Below are positions 24,426-36,066 of a stretch of 64,000 nucleotides of DNA, in pieces (position 1 is the stretch's first letter; each line of letters begins with the position of its first letter). Origin of the DNA: Microstegium vimineum (lineage: Eukaryota; Streptophyta; Magnoliopsida; Poales; Poaceae). A program made the position numbers and the translations under genes. The stretch spans positions 1,948,676 through 2,012,675 of the forward strand of contig CM039126.1 of assembly GCA_022036555.1 (NCBI GenBank). The letters are read 5' to 3'. Below the pieces are notes generated by a model, which did not search any database, was not told the origin of the DNA, and saw only the letters and a program-made list of their open reading frames with translations.

Positions 24426-25300
24426 TTTCCCTTTTTGGGACCCTTTTCCAACTTAGAACTTTTTTTCCCAATCGGCAAATCAACTTCCCAAAAGTCGCCT
24501 CGGCAAATTGTTCACTTCCCTTCTTTATTTCATTGACAACCTTTTTATTTTTTCAATGTGATAGAGCCCCCAACCCATGACTTGCTAAGCTTTTAAATAT
24601 CCTTCATAAGGATATACTCAGGCTAAACAATTGTCCCGAGAAAAAAACGCTAGAACCGTTTTAATTTCCAAAGGCGGAAATTGCCATGCCAAAAGAAGGA
24701 AAAACTTTGGTTCCTGAACGCCATCCGATCGACCATAAGGCTTCATTCAACACTATATGCCCCTTCTGGGGTTTTTTTTCAAATTTTTGGGTTTTAAAAA
24801 GTTTTTAAAAAATCCTTTTTAGCGCTTAGCTGACGTTAGCTTGAGCATAATAAGGAGAAAAATTCAATCCTTGAACCCCCTATAGCAGCAAAAATCATCA
24901 AAATCTCCGAGTAAAAAGGTTCCTTTTCGGTAGTAATAGTTTGAGGAATACCGAAAGGAAACAATATGCTCCCTTTCAAAATCTTCATGTTGCGATGTTA
25001 CCTTCTTCAAAGGAATGCCCCAAACCCCCCTTTGTAAAGTAATCGGTAGCACAAATATAAATTGTGCCCCTTGCTCGACGGGGATAAAATTTTGGCGATG
25101 AGATCAATAGCCCTCCCCTAAACGGGAAGGCTTGATTATAGGATTCATTGCCGCGCAGGTGCCTCTGTACATTACCAAAAATTTTGACAATTTGGCCCCT
25201 TTAAAAATAGCTAAAACAAAACTTCAAAAATTGTTGGCCATAATACCCTTCCCCTAAACATCCCCTTCATTGAATGCCGATTTATGTGTCCACACCACCT
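24426..25300 (-). pseudogene. Element C integrase
   Basis: On the minus strand, 24430-24520 matches the B segment DLVWKLILPIGTKSSKLG, and 24835-24865 matches B's SPYYAQANGQ stretch near the third catalytic residue. The zinc-binding part would lie towards 25300. Frames are broken by indels. Assignment is by order and similarity to B. Confidence 0.65.
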
Positions 25301-27165
25301 CCGGTCTCGCCCATCAATTTTTTTTGATTCCCCTTTTCCAAGGATCTGAGCAAAAAACTCCATCAACGTTGATTACAATTCTTATTAGGAGCAATATTGG
25401 TAGCTTGGGAATTTTGACGCCTTTCAACCCTTTTAGATGGATCTTTAAGTAAAGGCAAAATTTTTTTTTTCCCGTATGGAACCTTTACCCTGTCATGACT
25501 TCTTGAATCGGTTGATTCCTGAAGCATTTGTGTAACCCTTGACCTTTCATTATGCAAAATAGGAATTGTCAAAGGGGGTACTCTTTGAATTTTTATAACC
25601 CTAAGCACTTTATGGTGTGCAATCAACACTTCACTTCGACATTCATTACCCCCCGTCAATTGATTTTTCCCAAAATGAGTTGCCAAAATTTAAAGCACGG
25701 CCACATTCCCCGAGAAATTCAACCCCTTTTCAAAGTTGATATTCACCCAATTGTTTGTTGAGTAGCAAATTCGGGAACGAATCTTATTCACCCCGGGGTG
25801 AAAAAAAAAAACCACTTTTGCCCCCCCTTTGCAGTGACCCATCAAGAACAAAAATCCAAGGAGCTCTCTACAGAGTTACACTTGCAATGCTGAGTAACAA
25901 AATGGCCATACCTTTACCCTAAAAAACCTTTGCATTCATATTCAGATCAAAATTGAAATGCCCGGAACCATTTGCCGTTTCCCATTAAAAATTTGGGTTT
26001 GCAGATTACTTGACCACCCAAATTTTTAGATAACAGTGCATTCAACCGACCCTAAATAAAGTCCCTTTAAATTTTTTGCAAGGAAAAAAAAAAATAAGCA
26101 TATTTTCTATGGGGAATCCCCTTGTTCAGCATCTACTAACCCTTTTGCTCAAATAGTATATTCCGTTCTTTTCCCTTTAAATTCTTTAATTAAGGTGTCC
26201 GATAAACCGTCACGGAGAAAATCAACCCGAAAAATTCCCCTGTTTAGGTGGAACCAAAACTGGAGGGTTACAAATATTTTTTGATCTCCCCCAAAGGTAA
26301 TGCCCTTTTCTTTCAGTAAACTCTTGTCGACTTTCGCTTTAACAATGACTAAAAGATTTAATTTACCAGATAAGTTGGATTAAAATTTTAATGAAATTTA
26401 AACTTGGATCAAGGGTTTCAGCTCAGTTTGTTTTTAGGGCAACCACCCCATTGATTGCTTTTAAAAGATTTTGCCCATCTCGATTTCTTATGCACCAAAA
26501 ACCCGAAATTGACCCGCCGATACACCCAAATGCACATTGTTAGGATTTCTTCACCCTGTTTTCCCCTTGTGATTCCCGGTTTTTCACAAATTTGGGAAGA
26601 GCTTCTAAAAATTTCGGATTTTAAACCCCCACTCATCAATAATTTCGTATCGTGCCCATGTCTTTGAAAGAAAAATTCTTTGCTCTGTGATAAGTAGCAC
26701 CGGCTTCTTCAAAACAAAATCATAACAACCCTCAATAAACGAATGACCCCGGACTTTTAAAAAACGTCTTGGATATGTTTCTTCAACCATGAATTTTGAT
26801 TATATCCCAAAATTGCCATCCCCTGAAGCTAATGATTTTTATGTCCAGTTGCAGCATCAATCAGAGATCGGGAAGGGCATCGGGTAAACCATCCATGGCG
26901 GTAGCTTTGTTGGATTCCCGAAAACAAAAACAAACCGGTTTTCCATTTTTTAATTTTCAGGAACCACATTAGAAATCCTTTGGCATACGGCTTGCTGAAT
27001 AAATCCAGCTTCAATTAATTTGTAATTTTTCCCTTTTAAAATCGGGGGAGGTAGTAGGATTGATCGGCGGGGTTGCCGATTGGCTGGAAAACCGGGCTTA
27101 AAAGGCAAGATGTTTTGACTATCGATCGGTTCAAAAAAAGGCATCCGTTAAACCCAAGCAAAACA
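25301..27165 (-). pseudogene. Element C reverse transcriptase, RNase H and second RNase H
   Basis: Reading leftwards, the RT begins at about 27160, where the sequence matches B's PGLDRSIVEHRL. The catalytic box lies near 26440-26460 but is corrupted. Classical RNase H follows. At 25835-25870 the minus strand matches B's segment ahead of LFFDGST, the start of the archaeal-type RNase H, which extends to about 25480. This gives the RT - RNase H - aRNase H - integrase order typical of the Tat lineage. Confidence 0.65.
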
Positions 27166-28300
27166 ATCTTTGTATTTTCCCTTTAAAAAAATTGGTTAAT
27201 GTGTTTCATTGGTCTAATTAGCACTAATAAAAGTAGGCCCTATGTTTACTATATCCGAGTCTATCTCGGTAAATCATCGGGGAAAATGAAGCCCGTCCCA
27301 GTTTTCCATATCGGCGAATCAATCCATTAAAAAATTTTTTTGACCGCTTTTTTGGACGGTTTTGTAAGCGGTAATCGGCAAATTTGGGAACCGTGTCCCA
27401 AGCTTCATGAATGCACCCGGTTTCTCTAAGTCTCGTTTGCCGACGCAACGATTGTAGGTTTTACTCGGAGGACTTCAATCTTGTCCCCAACCCATTGCAC
27501 AGGCTTTGATGATAGTAGATGGGATTCAAACAATTGGCGGGATCCCCTCCTTTAGGAGCAAAATTGTAGGTGCCTTTTCCCCTGATCCGAAAAAGTCGTT
27601 GGCAAAGTCTTACTGCCCAAGGTTAATTCAAAAACGTCGGTCCCATGGCTGGTGACAATTGCCTTCAAAGCCCTTTAGCTTCATGTCGTTTTTGTAAGTC
27701 TTGGTCGCCCTTTTCCAGTTCCCGACATGACACTGGATTTGTTTTTTGGCCCGCCATCCCCAGCATTTTCGTTACAGGCTGTCCTCCACTTTGCCCTTAA
27801 CAAAAAAAGGGCCCCCGGGGTGCCTTTCACATCGGGAGGTTTTTCAAAGACAGTTGCATCGATCCCGTAATTGCGCCCTTTCTGTAGCTCTTCTTGTCAG
27901 AAGGGCATGAACTCCTCGGAATATGAGCCATATTGTTTCTGCCGTGGTCCCTATTTTGCGCTTTGGCCTCCACGTTTTCCCTTTAAGGATTTTTTTAGTC
28001 ATATAAGTGCTCAGCATTGCGTTGGATCCCCCTTTTTTTGTCTTCGTAGGGCCCCCTTTGGGCACACTGGAGTTGGTTTTCCAATAGGTGGGGCTGCCCC
28101 TGTGTTGTTTCGGCCCCCCTCCCAAGTTTGGATCTCTGGGAATATTTCTTATAGGGATTGCATTGGCCCTCTCCTAAAAATTTCCCCTTGCCCAAAGCTG
28201 CCAAACCTGTTAAAAGGCGCTGATCTTGCCCCCCGTGGTATGTGCCCATTTTTCCTCTAAGCGCTAGCAAACCTGATTCCCATCGTCAAAGCAAAAATTC
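27166..28300 (-). pseudogene. Element C gag-protease junction and protease region
   Basis: By colinearity with B this interval should hold the Gln/Arg-rich linker and the aspartic protease. The sequence is heavily stretched in homopolymers and I could not read a DGG active site. The next certain landmark to the right is the Cys/His segment at 28375-28405. Confidence 0.4.
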
Positions 28301-30885
28301 TTTTTTGACCCATCGGTAAGGGAGTCCCTTGCATTCAGGGGCAATTATCGGCAGATGGGGAATTTGATCTTTTCCAAACAGGAACGAAGAAGGGCACTTT
28401 CCAGTGGTCCCTTGCCGAAGCATTTGGGTACTCTTCTTTTCCTGCCAAAGGTCCCCTTGCGATTGCCGTATTCGTTGGCTGCTTTTTGGTGATTAAAACA
28501 CCAGGGCCCCCTTGGGTGCTGCTCCCTATCGGGAAACTTTTTTTACCTTTTCGTCATCGGAAAAATCCTCTATCCGTTCCTACTTGATGACCCGGATCTA
28601 CCGATGCATTTTCCCGGCGTTCGATGTCAGCCTTTAGTTTTTCCACTAGTTTCCCCATTTATTTGGAAACGGGTGTTGATCAATTTTTTTGGTTTTGGGT
28701 TTAGAATTTTAAAATTTTAAATTTATCCGATTCAACTTGACGCAATGCTGCCCAAATACTAGCAGTCTTGGGACTGTTTGAAGGGCCCTTTTGAACCCGC
28801 AAAACCTAATCTTTTGATTCTTCGGCCCATGGAATTACTTGGGTTTGGGGCCCAAAAAGATCCCCCCTTCTTGAGTAATAAGTCAATATCCACGGCCTTT
28901 GGTTTTTTCAAAGGGAAACCCTTTTGCTTTCCTTCTGGCAAAAGGACAAGACATAGATTTTTTATCCCTTCCCCATTCGGAGCGCGTATGCTAGCTCTTA
29001 CTGACCCAAAATCCTTTTGGGCCCCCAATGAAGGTTACCCTTTTTATTAAGTTTCCTGGGTTCAAGGTTTTGACATCTTGATTGGCAATCCCTTTTCACC
29101 GGACTTGGCTTTCAAATTCCTTTAGCGATACTTATCTTTGATATGCGGTTGTAGTCCCTTGGGGAAAACAAATTTGGGTTTCCCTATCAATACCGGGTGT
29201 GAATTGTTCTTTACGTCTCGGCCTTGAAAAAGTTTTCCCCCGATTTCATTAGTTGCCCCTTCTTTATGTATGCCAGCGGGAAAAAAAATATATGAAATTG
29301 CCCCCCTTGATCGGCCCATGTAAAAACAAAGTTTGGGGGCAATGTATAAACCATGTGAATGCCCTTTAGACAATGTTTATGAGAACAAAACCCACCCTGA
29401 GTTCCCTTGCTGGCAGCTTTCCCAAAGGATAATGAAGAGTTTATGTGCTCCATGTTGATGTGTCCTTGGCCCGGGAGAACTTGGTAAAATTAGGCACTTT
29501 GTACCGATTTGGGAGAGGAATTAAATCATATGCTGGAGGATACGGTGTCCGATAAGAATATGTATTAACCTTGGGCTTAATGCCGAATTGTTCTTTCATC
29601 ACTTCGGCGATCTTATCGGTCCAATATGCATCCTGCTCTTGCCGACTCATTGGCTGGTTGTTGACTGATGGAGCCGGCTGACGCGCCTCTTCAGGTCTTG
29701 GTAGAAGATGATGCGGAGTAGTTGTTACGGGCGTAGCACCAGTCATCTGGACGTTATGCATCGGCTGACTTACCGATGGATAATTTTGCACACTTACTGG
29801 GTTATGTTGTGTCATCGTATTCATCGATTGCTGTACCGAGGCCCCATTCTGAGTGTTTGCTGGACTTCCATAATGATACATTAGTACGCCAGGCTGTTGA
29901 GCTGACGGCTGATTGGTCCATCCAGGATTATAAATCATCGGCATGTGACTTACTGATGGCTGATAGCCAACTGGCACCTGCTGCTCCTGCACCTTGGAGT
30001 AATCGACCAATTGGTTACCTTGATGTGTTAATACTCCAACTTGAGGATTCACCAGCATGGATTGACTTCCAGTTGCTACACTGTGTTGCATCGGCACAGA
30101 GTTTGCCGATGGTGGCATCATAGGTACTTTAGGAATCACCACTTGGAAATCTTCTGATGGCACTTGTACAGTTGGAGACGACGTAGAGCAATGCATCATA
30201 GGGATCATCGGCTGTGATTGCATTGCTGACACCATGGAGCCCCTCCAAGCTGAACTATCTCCCTGCACCAGATTGGAACCAGCGGATGGATTTGAAGGCA
30301 TACCGTAACCCCACCAGTTGGCGGGAGCTGAATGATTCAGGATAGCAGGTCCCGACATTGCCGACGCCACTGGATCTGCACTAAGCTTGGTGACTCCTTC
30401 AGGACTTGGCCTTGGTGGTGTAGCCACATCGGCAGACGGATCCACAGGAGTGGAAGACGCCACTGGGATTGCCGATGGGTCTATAGATGCCGATCCAGGC
30501 TGATGATACGCTGGACCAACATACTGAGGTGCATGTCCTTCTTGAAAGATTGCATAACAGCGTTGTACATAGTATTGGACAGCACACTGGAGTGGCTAAT
30601 TAAATTTGCTTGATTTAAGGCAGAATTAACCATCTCTTGAAAACTTACCAGGATTGGCATCATACGTGACCTGTCGCGGCAACGGCGGATCTTGCTTCTA
30701 GATGGCTTCGCCGCTCCTGCTTAGGCTGAAGGACTTCAGATACAATTGCTTGTACTCCTCCATAGCCCGCTCCATAGCCAGCCTCTGATCATCTTTTAGA
30801 TCGGCCTCGGAGACTTCAATGATGTTCCTCTGGTTAACGTCGGAGTTATCACCCATGATAGATGTATAATTGGTCCCACTGGGAG
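28301..30885 (-). pseudogene. Element C gag
   Basis: Three parts can be read on the minus strand. The N-terminus at 30698-30931 includes LYLKSFSLSRSGEAI, directly followed by a TAG at 30698-30700 where B has a Gln codon. A clean 340-codon frame at 29441-30463 is rich in Pro, Gln, Met and Ser, with repeated NPGW/QPMH segments, and ends with DAYWTDKIAEVMKEQFGIK and PNRYKVPNFTKFS, the entry of the capsid domain. The capsid domain itself continues at 29100-29440 in poor sequence (match to B's HIKDKYAS). The Cys/His segment matching B's DHWRCPFFVH is at 28375-28405. Gag forms the virus-like particle. Confidence 0.78.
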
Positions 30886-30897
30886 TGCCAAAAGAGG
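30873..30897 (-). other. Element C primer-binding site
   Basis: Minus strand CCTCTTTTGGCACTCCCAG then TGGGAC, directly inside the 5' LTR. It is of the same type as in A and B. Confidence 0.65.
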
Positions 30898-31311
30898 TGT
30901 TGACACAAAAAGCGTCAGGATCTGCGAACACCTCGGGCTATTACCCAAATTCGATATCCAAAGGGTTGTGCCAGTCGATTTGACCAGTTAATTGACAAGG
31001 ATGATAGCTAGAACAAAATCTGAACAAGACAACGACGATACGCCCAGATGCCAAGACTCAGACTTGTTTCAGGATAACTAGAGCAGAGCTGAACGAGACA
31101 ACAACGATGCGCCCAGATGTCAAGGCTCAGATTACTCCCACTCGGAGCTTGCAAGGGTTTGACGGAGATCAAGGTGATGCAGCCCGTCGAAGCTTGAAGA
31201 ACTCGTAGATAAACTAAGGTAATGCAATAAAAGGGTAAATTGTAGTAAAGGTAAATAAGAGTAATTGATTTGTTTGATAGATTGATTGATTTCTCACGAC
31301 CCCTAGGTACA

Positions 31312-31319
31312 TATTTATA
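31312..31319 (-). promoter_or_regulatory. TATA box of element C 5' LTR
   Basis: TATAAATA on the minus strand, preceded by GGAG as in A and B. Confidence 0.65.
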
Positions 31320-31392
31320 CTCCAGCAATAGGAGTTGTAAACAGACACGACTTGTACCTTTCCAAAACAAACTCCTACTTTAAAGGAAATAC

Positions 31393-31484
31393 TGACTCGC
31401 GCAGGAGTCGGACCCAAATAACAATATTATTTTCCTAAACAACACCTCTATTTTTAAGGAAACAAACGACTCGTCCAAGAGTCA
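31393..31484. promoter_or_regulatory. Paired GCN4-like dyads in element C LTR
   Basis: Two inverted pairs of GAGTCA/TGACTC-type half sites, each with a six-base spacer: TGACTC-N6-GAGTCG at 31393-31410 and CGACTC-N6-GAGTCA at 31467-31484. Both lie upstream of the TATA box on the element strand and have counterparts in A and B. Confidence 0.5.
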
Positions 31485-31884
31485 GACTCAGACTTCTATA
31501 ATAATACTGGCATAAGATCACCATTTTCCTTATATCTTTTTCTTCGATAAAACTTTCCATCGGCTGACTCTTCAATCCGCAACTTCCTTTTATTGCTATC
31601 GGCAATCCCTTGCTGACGTCAACCACCACGTTACCCTGTGCCCATCGCATCGGCAATACTTCCCAATCGGCAACCTTGTACTTCTAGTAACTTGTCTTCA
31701 CCGATTAATTCTCATCGGCAAGAATCGTCCAACTCCCATCGGCAATAAACTTATCTTTCTTGCAGGATTCTTTCTCATCGGTAAACTTGACTGATAACTT
31801 TCCGATGCCGATAGAAAACAGCTACCGATCAATGCAAGTCCTAGCTCATTTGACACGTGCCAAAAAACGGTTGTCAACACTTAC

Positions 31885-32400
31885 TTTGATCATCGGGGTG
31901 GATTGGTATTTGATGATATCCGAATAAACCGTCAAGGAAATAAAAGAAAGAATGCTTTGCAAGCCGCTCCAACATCTCATCAATGAAGGGTAGCGGGAAG
32001 TGGTCTTTCTTTGTAGCCTTATTAAGTTTTCGGTAATCTATACACATTCTCCAACCCATGATTGGTTCGTTGGGGAATCAACTCGTTCTTGTCATTTCAT
32101 ATGACTGTCATCCCTCCCTTTTTAGGCACAACTTGTACGGGCTGACCCATTCGCTGTGAGGAACAGGGTAGATGATCCCCGCATGCAAGAGTTTTAAGAC
32201 CTCCTTGTTTACTACTTCTCTCATCGCATTTTTTCAATCTACGCTGGGGCTCTCTGGAAGGAAGAGCTCAGGTTCTATGGGAATGCGATGTGTGCATAGA
32301 GCGGGGCTAATGCCCTTGAGGTCTTGAAAAGAATAGCCTAGGACTGACTGATGCTTTTTCTAAAATGGTGAGGAGTTGAAGGAAATCTTCAGGAGAGAGT
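31885..32400 (-). pseudogene. Element D reverse transcriptase, N-terminal half
   Basis: The minus frame 31874-32059 carries WRMCIDYRKLNKATKKDHF and PLPFIDEMLERLA, then FFYFLDGLFGYHQIPIHP, which are the finger/palm motifs of a gypsy RT, including the first catalytic Asp context (FLDG). An upstream VVPKKGG motif is at about 32110-32130, in another frame because of a frameshift. The coding region stops at the C insertion and resumes at 19765. Confidence 0.88.
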
Positions 32401-33000
32401 TTGTCACTGATGATCACAGGGGCCTCACGATCGTTATTTAGAAAGGCATACTTTAAGCCAGCTGGAAGGGGTTTAAGTTCTATAGAGGGCTTAGATGGGG
32501 GTTCGGATTTCTCCAGATCTATGGGTTCATCTAGATCATCTTCTTCCTGGATGAAATCTTCAGCTTATTCTTCTAGATCAGGATGAGATCATTCTAAAAG
32601 AGATGCAACCATCACTTCCTCCACGGAGTCAGATTCTGGGAGCGATTTTATTATAGTGTTTGTGGAGTTGGTTAGCGGAAATCGAAGCTTGATGCTACTC
32701 CCAAGATGACCCTTAAGACTCCCATCAAGAGATCCATCAAGGAATCTCATGAGTGGGTGTCTAATTAACAAGTCAAATTCCTCTATATCAAATATGAAGA
32801 AATTCAAGGATATTTACTTTGTTAATTAGCGTAGGAATGGTCTGTGCAATACCACAACTCTCAATTTAATTGTCCCGAAGAAAGCTTCAAGAACTTATTG
32901 GTTGGAGTTAGATTTACTCTACCTAGGAGGCATTAGCTAAAGACTTAGACATAATGCTGACTCCTACAGCAGGATCGTAGAGAGAGTCTAACCTTGCTCT
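32401..33000 (-). pseudogene. Element D protease region
   Basis: A minus frame at 32589-32807 includes FDIEEFDLLIRHPLMRFL, which occupies the place of the 'DMEE...PIILGRPFL' end of a gypsy aspartic protease, followed by an acidic linker before the RT. The active-site DTG/DSG motif is not readable in a single frame. The element is decayed here even though the sequence quality is good. Confidence 0.55.
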
Positions 33001-33449
33001 ATTGATTTGACAAGGAATGGTTGTAGAGGAAGAAAGAATTCGAATTGGCTCGAATGAAGATTCAGCCTCTTCTAACCACTCATTGCACATAATCAAAGCT
33101 ACTCTTGAACCGTTTCCTGATGATAAAGGCTTCCTCTATGACATTAGAGAAGTGGAGGTTCGGAGCTTTTTGAGTGGATGACTTCTTTTGCACAGATTGA
33201 GTCAAGGCATTTCCAAAAACGGAAAACAAATCGGCCTCGATATCAAGGGGGAATTCCAAGGGATGAAAATTTTTTCTTCCCTTGGTGGTTCAGGGTCGAT
33301 AGCAGGATCTTGAGGTGTAGAAGGAAGAGTTTCGACTATCGATGATGTTTCTGTTCTGGGGGGTGGTTTTTGTTCTTCCGAAGGTCCTTCATAATATACG
33401 TTAGTATAGGGGTGTTATCAAAATCTTCGTAAGAAGACTCTTCCCTGCA
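33001..33449 (-). pseudogene. Element D gag-protease linker
   Basis: Minus-strand sequence between the recognisable gag and protease parts. Frames are short and rich in Ser, Pro, Glu and Lys, as expected for the gag C-terminus. I cannot place a zinc knuckle with confidence. Confidence 0.4.
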
Positions 33450-34055
33450 CTAAACGGGTAAACACAGGAAGGCTCCACCGGAAGATATATCAAGGAGTTG
33501 TGCAGATTCTCTGCTAAGACCGCCATAAAAATTTGTAACATTGTAATATAGCAAGATCAGGGCCTGAAGATACTAGATCTAATAGACGGACCCATGCATC
33601 ACCTAGAGATTCCTTCTCTTTTTATGAGAAGTTGATGATCTCTTTTCGAAGACGAATGACACAGGGGATAGGGAAGAAGGCTAAACAGAATTTAGGCATC
33701 AATCTTTCCCAATCTCCTTTTGCATCATCTACATGGCGAGTGTACCATCGTTTGGCTATTCTCGTTAAAGAGAACGGAAATAGCTTCCACCTAAGGTACC
33801 TGGCCTCATCCCTTGTATGTGGACACATGAACAGAGTTGTTCAAAGTCACGTATATGAGTATAGGGATTTTCGTCTTCATCCCTAGAAAACGGTTTTTCC
33901 TGAACCATCACTATGAGGCTCGGGCGAAGCTCATAACGAACGGCCAGAACGGCCTGAGATGATTTAGGTGGCTCCAAGCTAGCGCCCTTTGAAGCACCGT
34001 ATTCGATAAGGGGTGTTTGATCCATATGTGTATGTGGTATGAAAGGTAAAATCAA
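33450..34055 (-). pseudogene. Element D gag
   Basis: The minus frame 33765-34055 starts with a Met and carries NPYTHIRDFEQLCSCVHIQG. The next frame (33622-33828) carries RWKLFPFSLTRIAKRWYT, the conserved heart of the plant gypsy gag domain. A third piece near 33560-33615 has KEKESLGDAWVRL, the following gag helix. Frameshifts separate the three in otherwise clean DNA, so this gag is truly decayed. It lies just downstream of the 5' LTR and PBS. Confidence 0.82.
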
Positions 34056-34106
34056 ACAAAGGTAAAAATAGGACCAAAAGATACTAGTTAAAACAGCTAC
34101 CGTTCC

Positions 34107-34128
34107 CCGGCAAAGGTGGCCAGAAAGC
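34107..34128 (-). other. Element D primer-binding site
   Basis: On the minus strand, CTGGCCACCTTTGCCGGGGAA lies inside the 5' LTR. It resembles the TGGCGCCGTTGCCGGGGA site found in many plant gypsy elements, with changes in its first half. Confidence 0.6.
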
Positions 34129-34129
34129 T

Positions 34130-35633
34130 TGTTGACACCAAAGGTGGCAAATGGAAAAGAACCGCAAGCATACGGTTGTCAAGGTAGCTTTCACCAGGAA
34201 TATTCCAGGTATTGTATCCACAGGGAACGAGTAGTGATCTAACTAGGAATACGGGTTTGTCCTGTGATGGATCAAGGGAGACTATGATAACTGGGTAGAG
34301 AGGTTCGATATAGAAAAGTAGACTAACAAGGTATAGCTGGTTATACTGGCTTTATCAGCCTTCTCTTGCAGGAGGCGACGAGATAGATCAGTAGGAGGAC
34401 AAAACTCCTACCGGACCGCGCCGTCAAGTTGTATTGAAGCCCTACCTTTTAAGAACTTATCTGACACGCGTGGTGAAATACAAAGGCAAGATAGAGCTGT
34501 CATTTTCTACTAGCATCTACGAACAATCACGCGATAAGCGGTTTACAAAGGTAAGATCTAGCCTAGACACCACGCCTACACTATTTCTTACTACTTTAAC
34601 CTTGGCCTAAGATTAAAGCACTTTACTCAGAGCAAAGCGATGAACAAGCAGGGAAAGGTGTATAACAGCTAACCCAGACTTAGAATACTGAATACTATAA
34701 AGAACTCAGAAGAAGTCACTTACAAGTGCTAAACTTACAAGAGACTCGCATCCGCTGAGGAAGAGCTCCGAGAAGATTCCCGACAGGCCCGGGGCTTTCT
34801 CCAGAAGACTTCCTTCACTCCCCTCCAACCAGCATAGCACTACTACTAGAGAGCTCCGCTAAGAGACTAAGGAGTAGTGTTTCTCCAATGAGGCATGAAT
34901 GAGAAGGGAGCTTTAGGGTCTATTTATAGCTAGAGGTAGAGTAGGGGCTACTCCGGTGCCACGTCAGTGATCCGCGTCACCTTCATCAGCCACCGTTGGA
35001 TCTAACCGACTTCAGAACCGCCTAAGGATCAAAGGTATTGATTTCAACCATGTGGGGAGTGAGTGAGGCGGTTGAGGGGGGTGAAACCGCCCTATAGTGG
35101 TTCGGCCGAACCACCTTGCTAGCCATATGGGCCCTCTGCACCTTCTAGATGGTGGCCCACTGGTCAGGGGCCAAGTGGTGTCCAGGTGGGGCCCATCTTG
35201 GGGTTGGCCAAACCCCATGTGGGGCCTTTGGCCCACCTCTGCTCTTTGGGTACTGGTCCCACCTGTCATTTACCTTGGATGTTGATTCTAAGTTGAGTTG
35301 TCACGTTAAACTCCTTGATGTGGGCCATGGATCTTGTGATGTGAATCTGGACCATTGAGAGGATATACACTTGGATCCAAGGTAGAGAGTATTCCAAAGG
35401 GTGGATCTTGGATCATGGAATGGATGCCATGTGGCCCCACAAGGTGGTCGTGTTCGATCCCCTGTGTGGCCCACTGGCTCCCAAATGTCCCCTTTTGTCA
35501 TTCCTGCATCAATATTCATGGGACATGTGGAACTAGTTATTTGGCACAAATATGATCAGGTTATGCTTGCTTTCCTGGAGAATGAGGATGTTGACGGTAT
35601 TTTGATGGTAACAAGATAGCTCTTAATTACCGT
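34130..35633 (-). repeat. Element D 5' LTR, main part
   Basis: Pairs with 219-1708. Five terminal bases of this LTR (CAACA) are displaced to 48346-48350 by the insertion of element B. Relative to the left LTR it has about 33 extra bases near 35203-35236 containing a GGCC-rich imperfect palindrome. Confidence 0.92.
35629..35633. repeat. Target-site duplication of element B (ACCGT), left copy
   Basis: ACCGT precedes TGTTGACACC at 35634. The second copy, 48341-48345, is followed by CAACA, the true end of D's LTR. Confidence 0.92.
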
Positions 35634-36048
35634 TGTTGACACCAGTTTTTCAACATGTCAAATGGGCTAAGACTCACGTTGATCGGTGGCGTTTTCTATC
35701 GGCATTGGAAGGTCATTGGTTAAGATTGCCGATGAGGATGAATATTGCCAATAAAGATAAGGGTTGTTGCCGATGGAAGCTGGCGATAAAGCAGGTTTGT
35801 TGCCGATAAGGGTTGATTGATAAAAGTAAGTTGCCAGTGAGAGTAAAATTGTTACTGATTGGAGGAGATTACCGATAGAAAATATTGCGATGGGCACAGG
35901 ATGACGTGGCGGCTGACGTCAGTAGAAAATGTGATGACGATGGAAGAAGATTGCAGACTAGAAGTGTGTGCGATGAAAGGGTTCATCATGGAGGGGTTTG
36001 ATATGGAAACTGGTGTTTTTATTCCATTGTTATTTTATCGTTTGAGTC

Positions 36049-36066
36049 TGACTCTTGCACGAGTCA
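36049..36066. promoter_or_regulatory. Perfect TGACTC-N6-GAGTCA dyad in element B 5' LTR
   Basis: Inverted half sites TGACTC and GAGTCA around TTGCAC. It recurs exactly in the 3' LTR at 47756-47773, with a weaker second dyad 74 bases further on (47830-47847). TGASTCA sites are bound by cereal bZIP proteins; a role in activating the LTR is inferred. Confidence 0.5.

Larger units (their letters stand above)
19771..31879 (-). mobile_element. Element C: Tat-lineage retrotransposon in minus orientation, inserted in D's RT
   Basis: LTRs at 19771-20715 and 30898-31879, with perfect CTTAC duplications outside. PBS and gag start next to the right LTR, and the polypurine tract next to the left LTR, so the element reads right to left. 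Its interior matches A and B: gag, protease, RT, two RNase H domains and integrase on the minus strand, and an antisense PMD ORF on the plus strand. The right third (after about 29.4 kb) is clean sequence, while the rest is of poor quality. Confidence 0.92.
30898..31879 (-). repeat. Element C 5' LTR (clean copy, 982 bp)
   Basis: On the plus strand it starts TGTTGACACAAAAAGCG and ends ACGGTTGTCAACA. On the element strand it shows repeated TTGCCGAT/ATCGGCA words in its first 250 bases, two dyads, the TATA box and the common 3' end. It is the best-quality LTR of this family besides those of B. Confidence 0.92.

Noticed and set aside
6800..29440. Massive natural decay of elements A and C
   Set aside because: The damage ignores element borders and consists of homopolymer stretching, so a consensus-quality problem is more likely.
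35097..35619. Short plus-strand ORFs in D's right LTR
   Set aside because: Equivalent frames in the left LTR differ by indels and have no coding signature.
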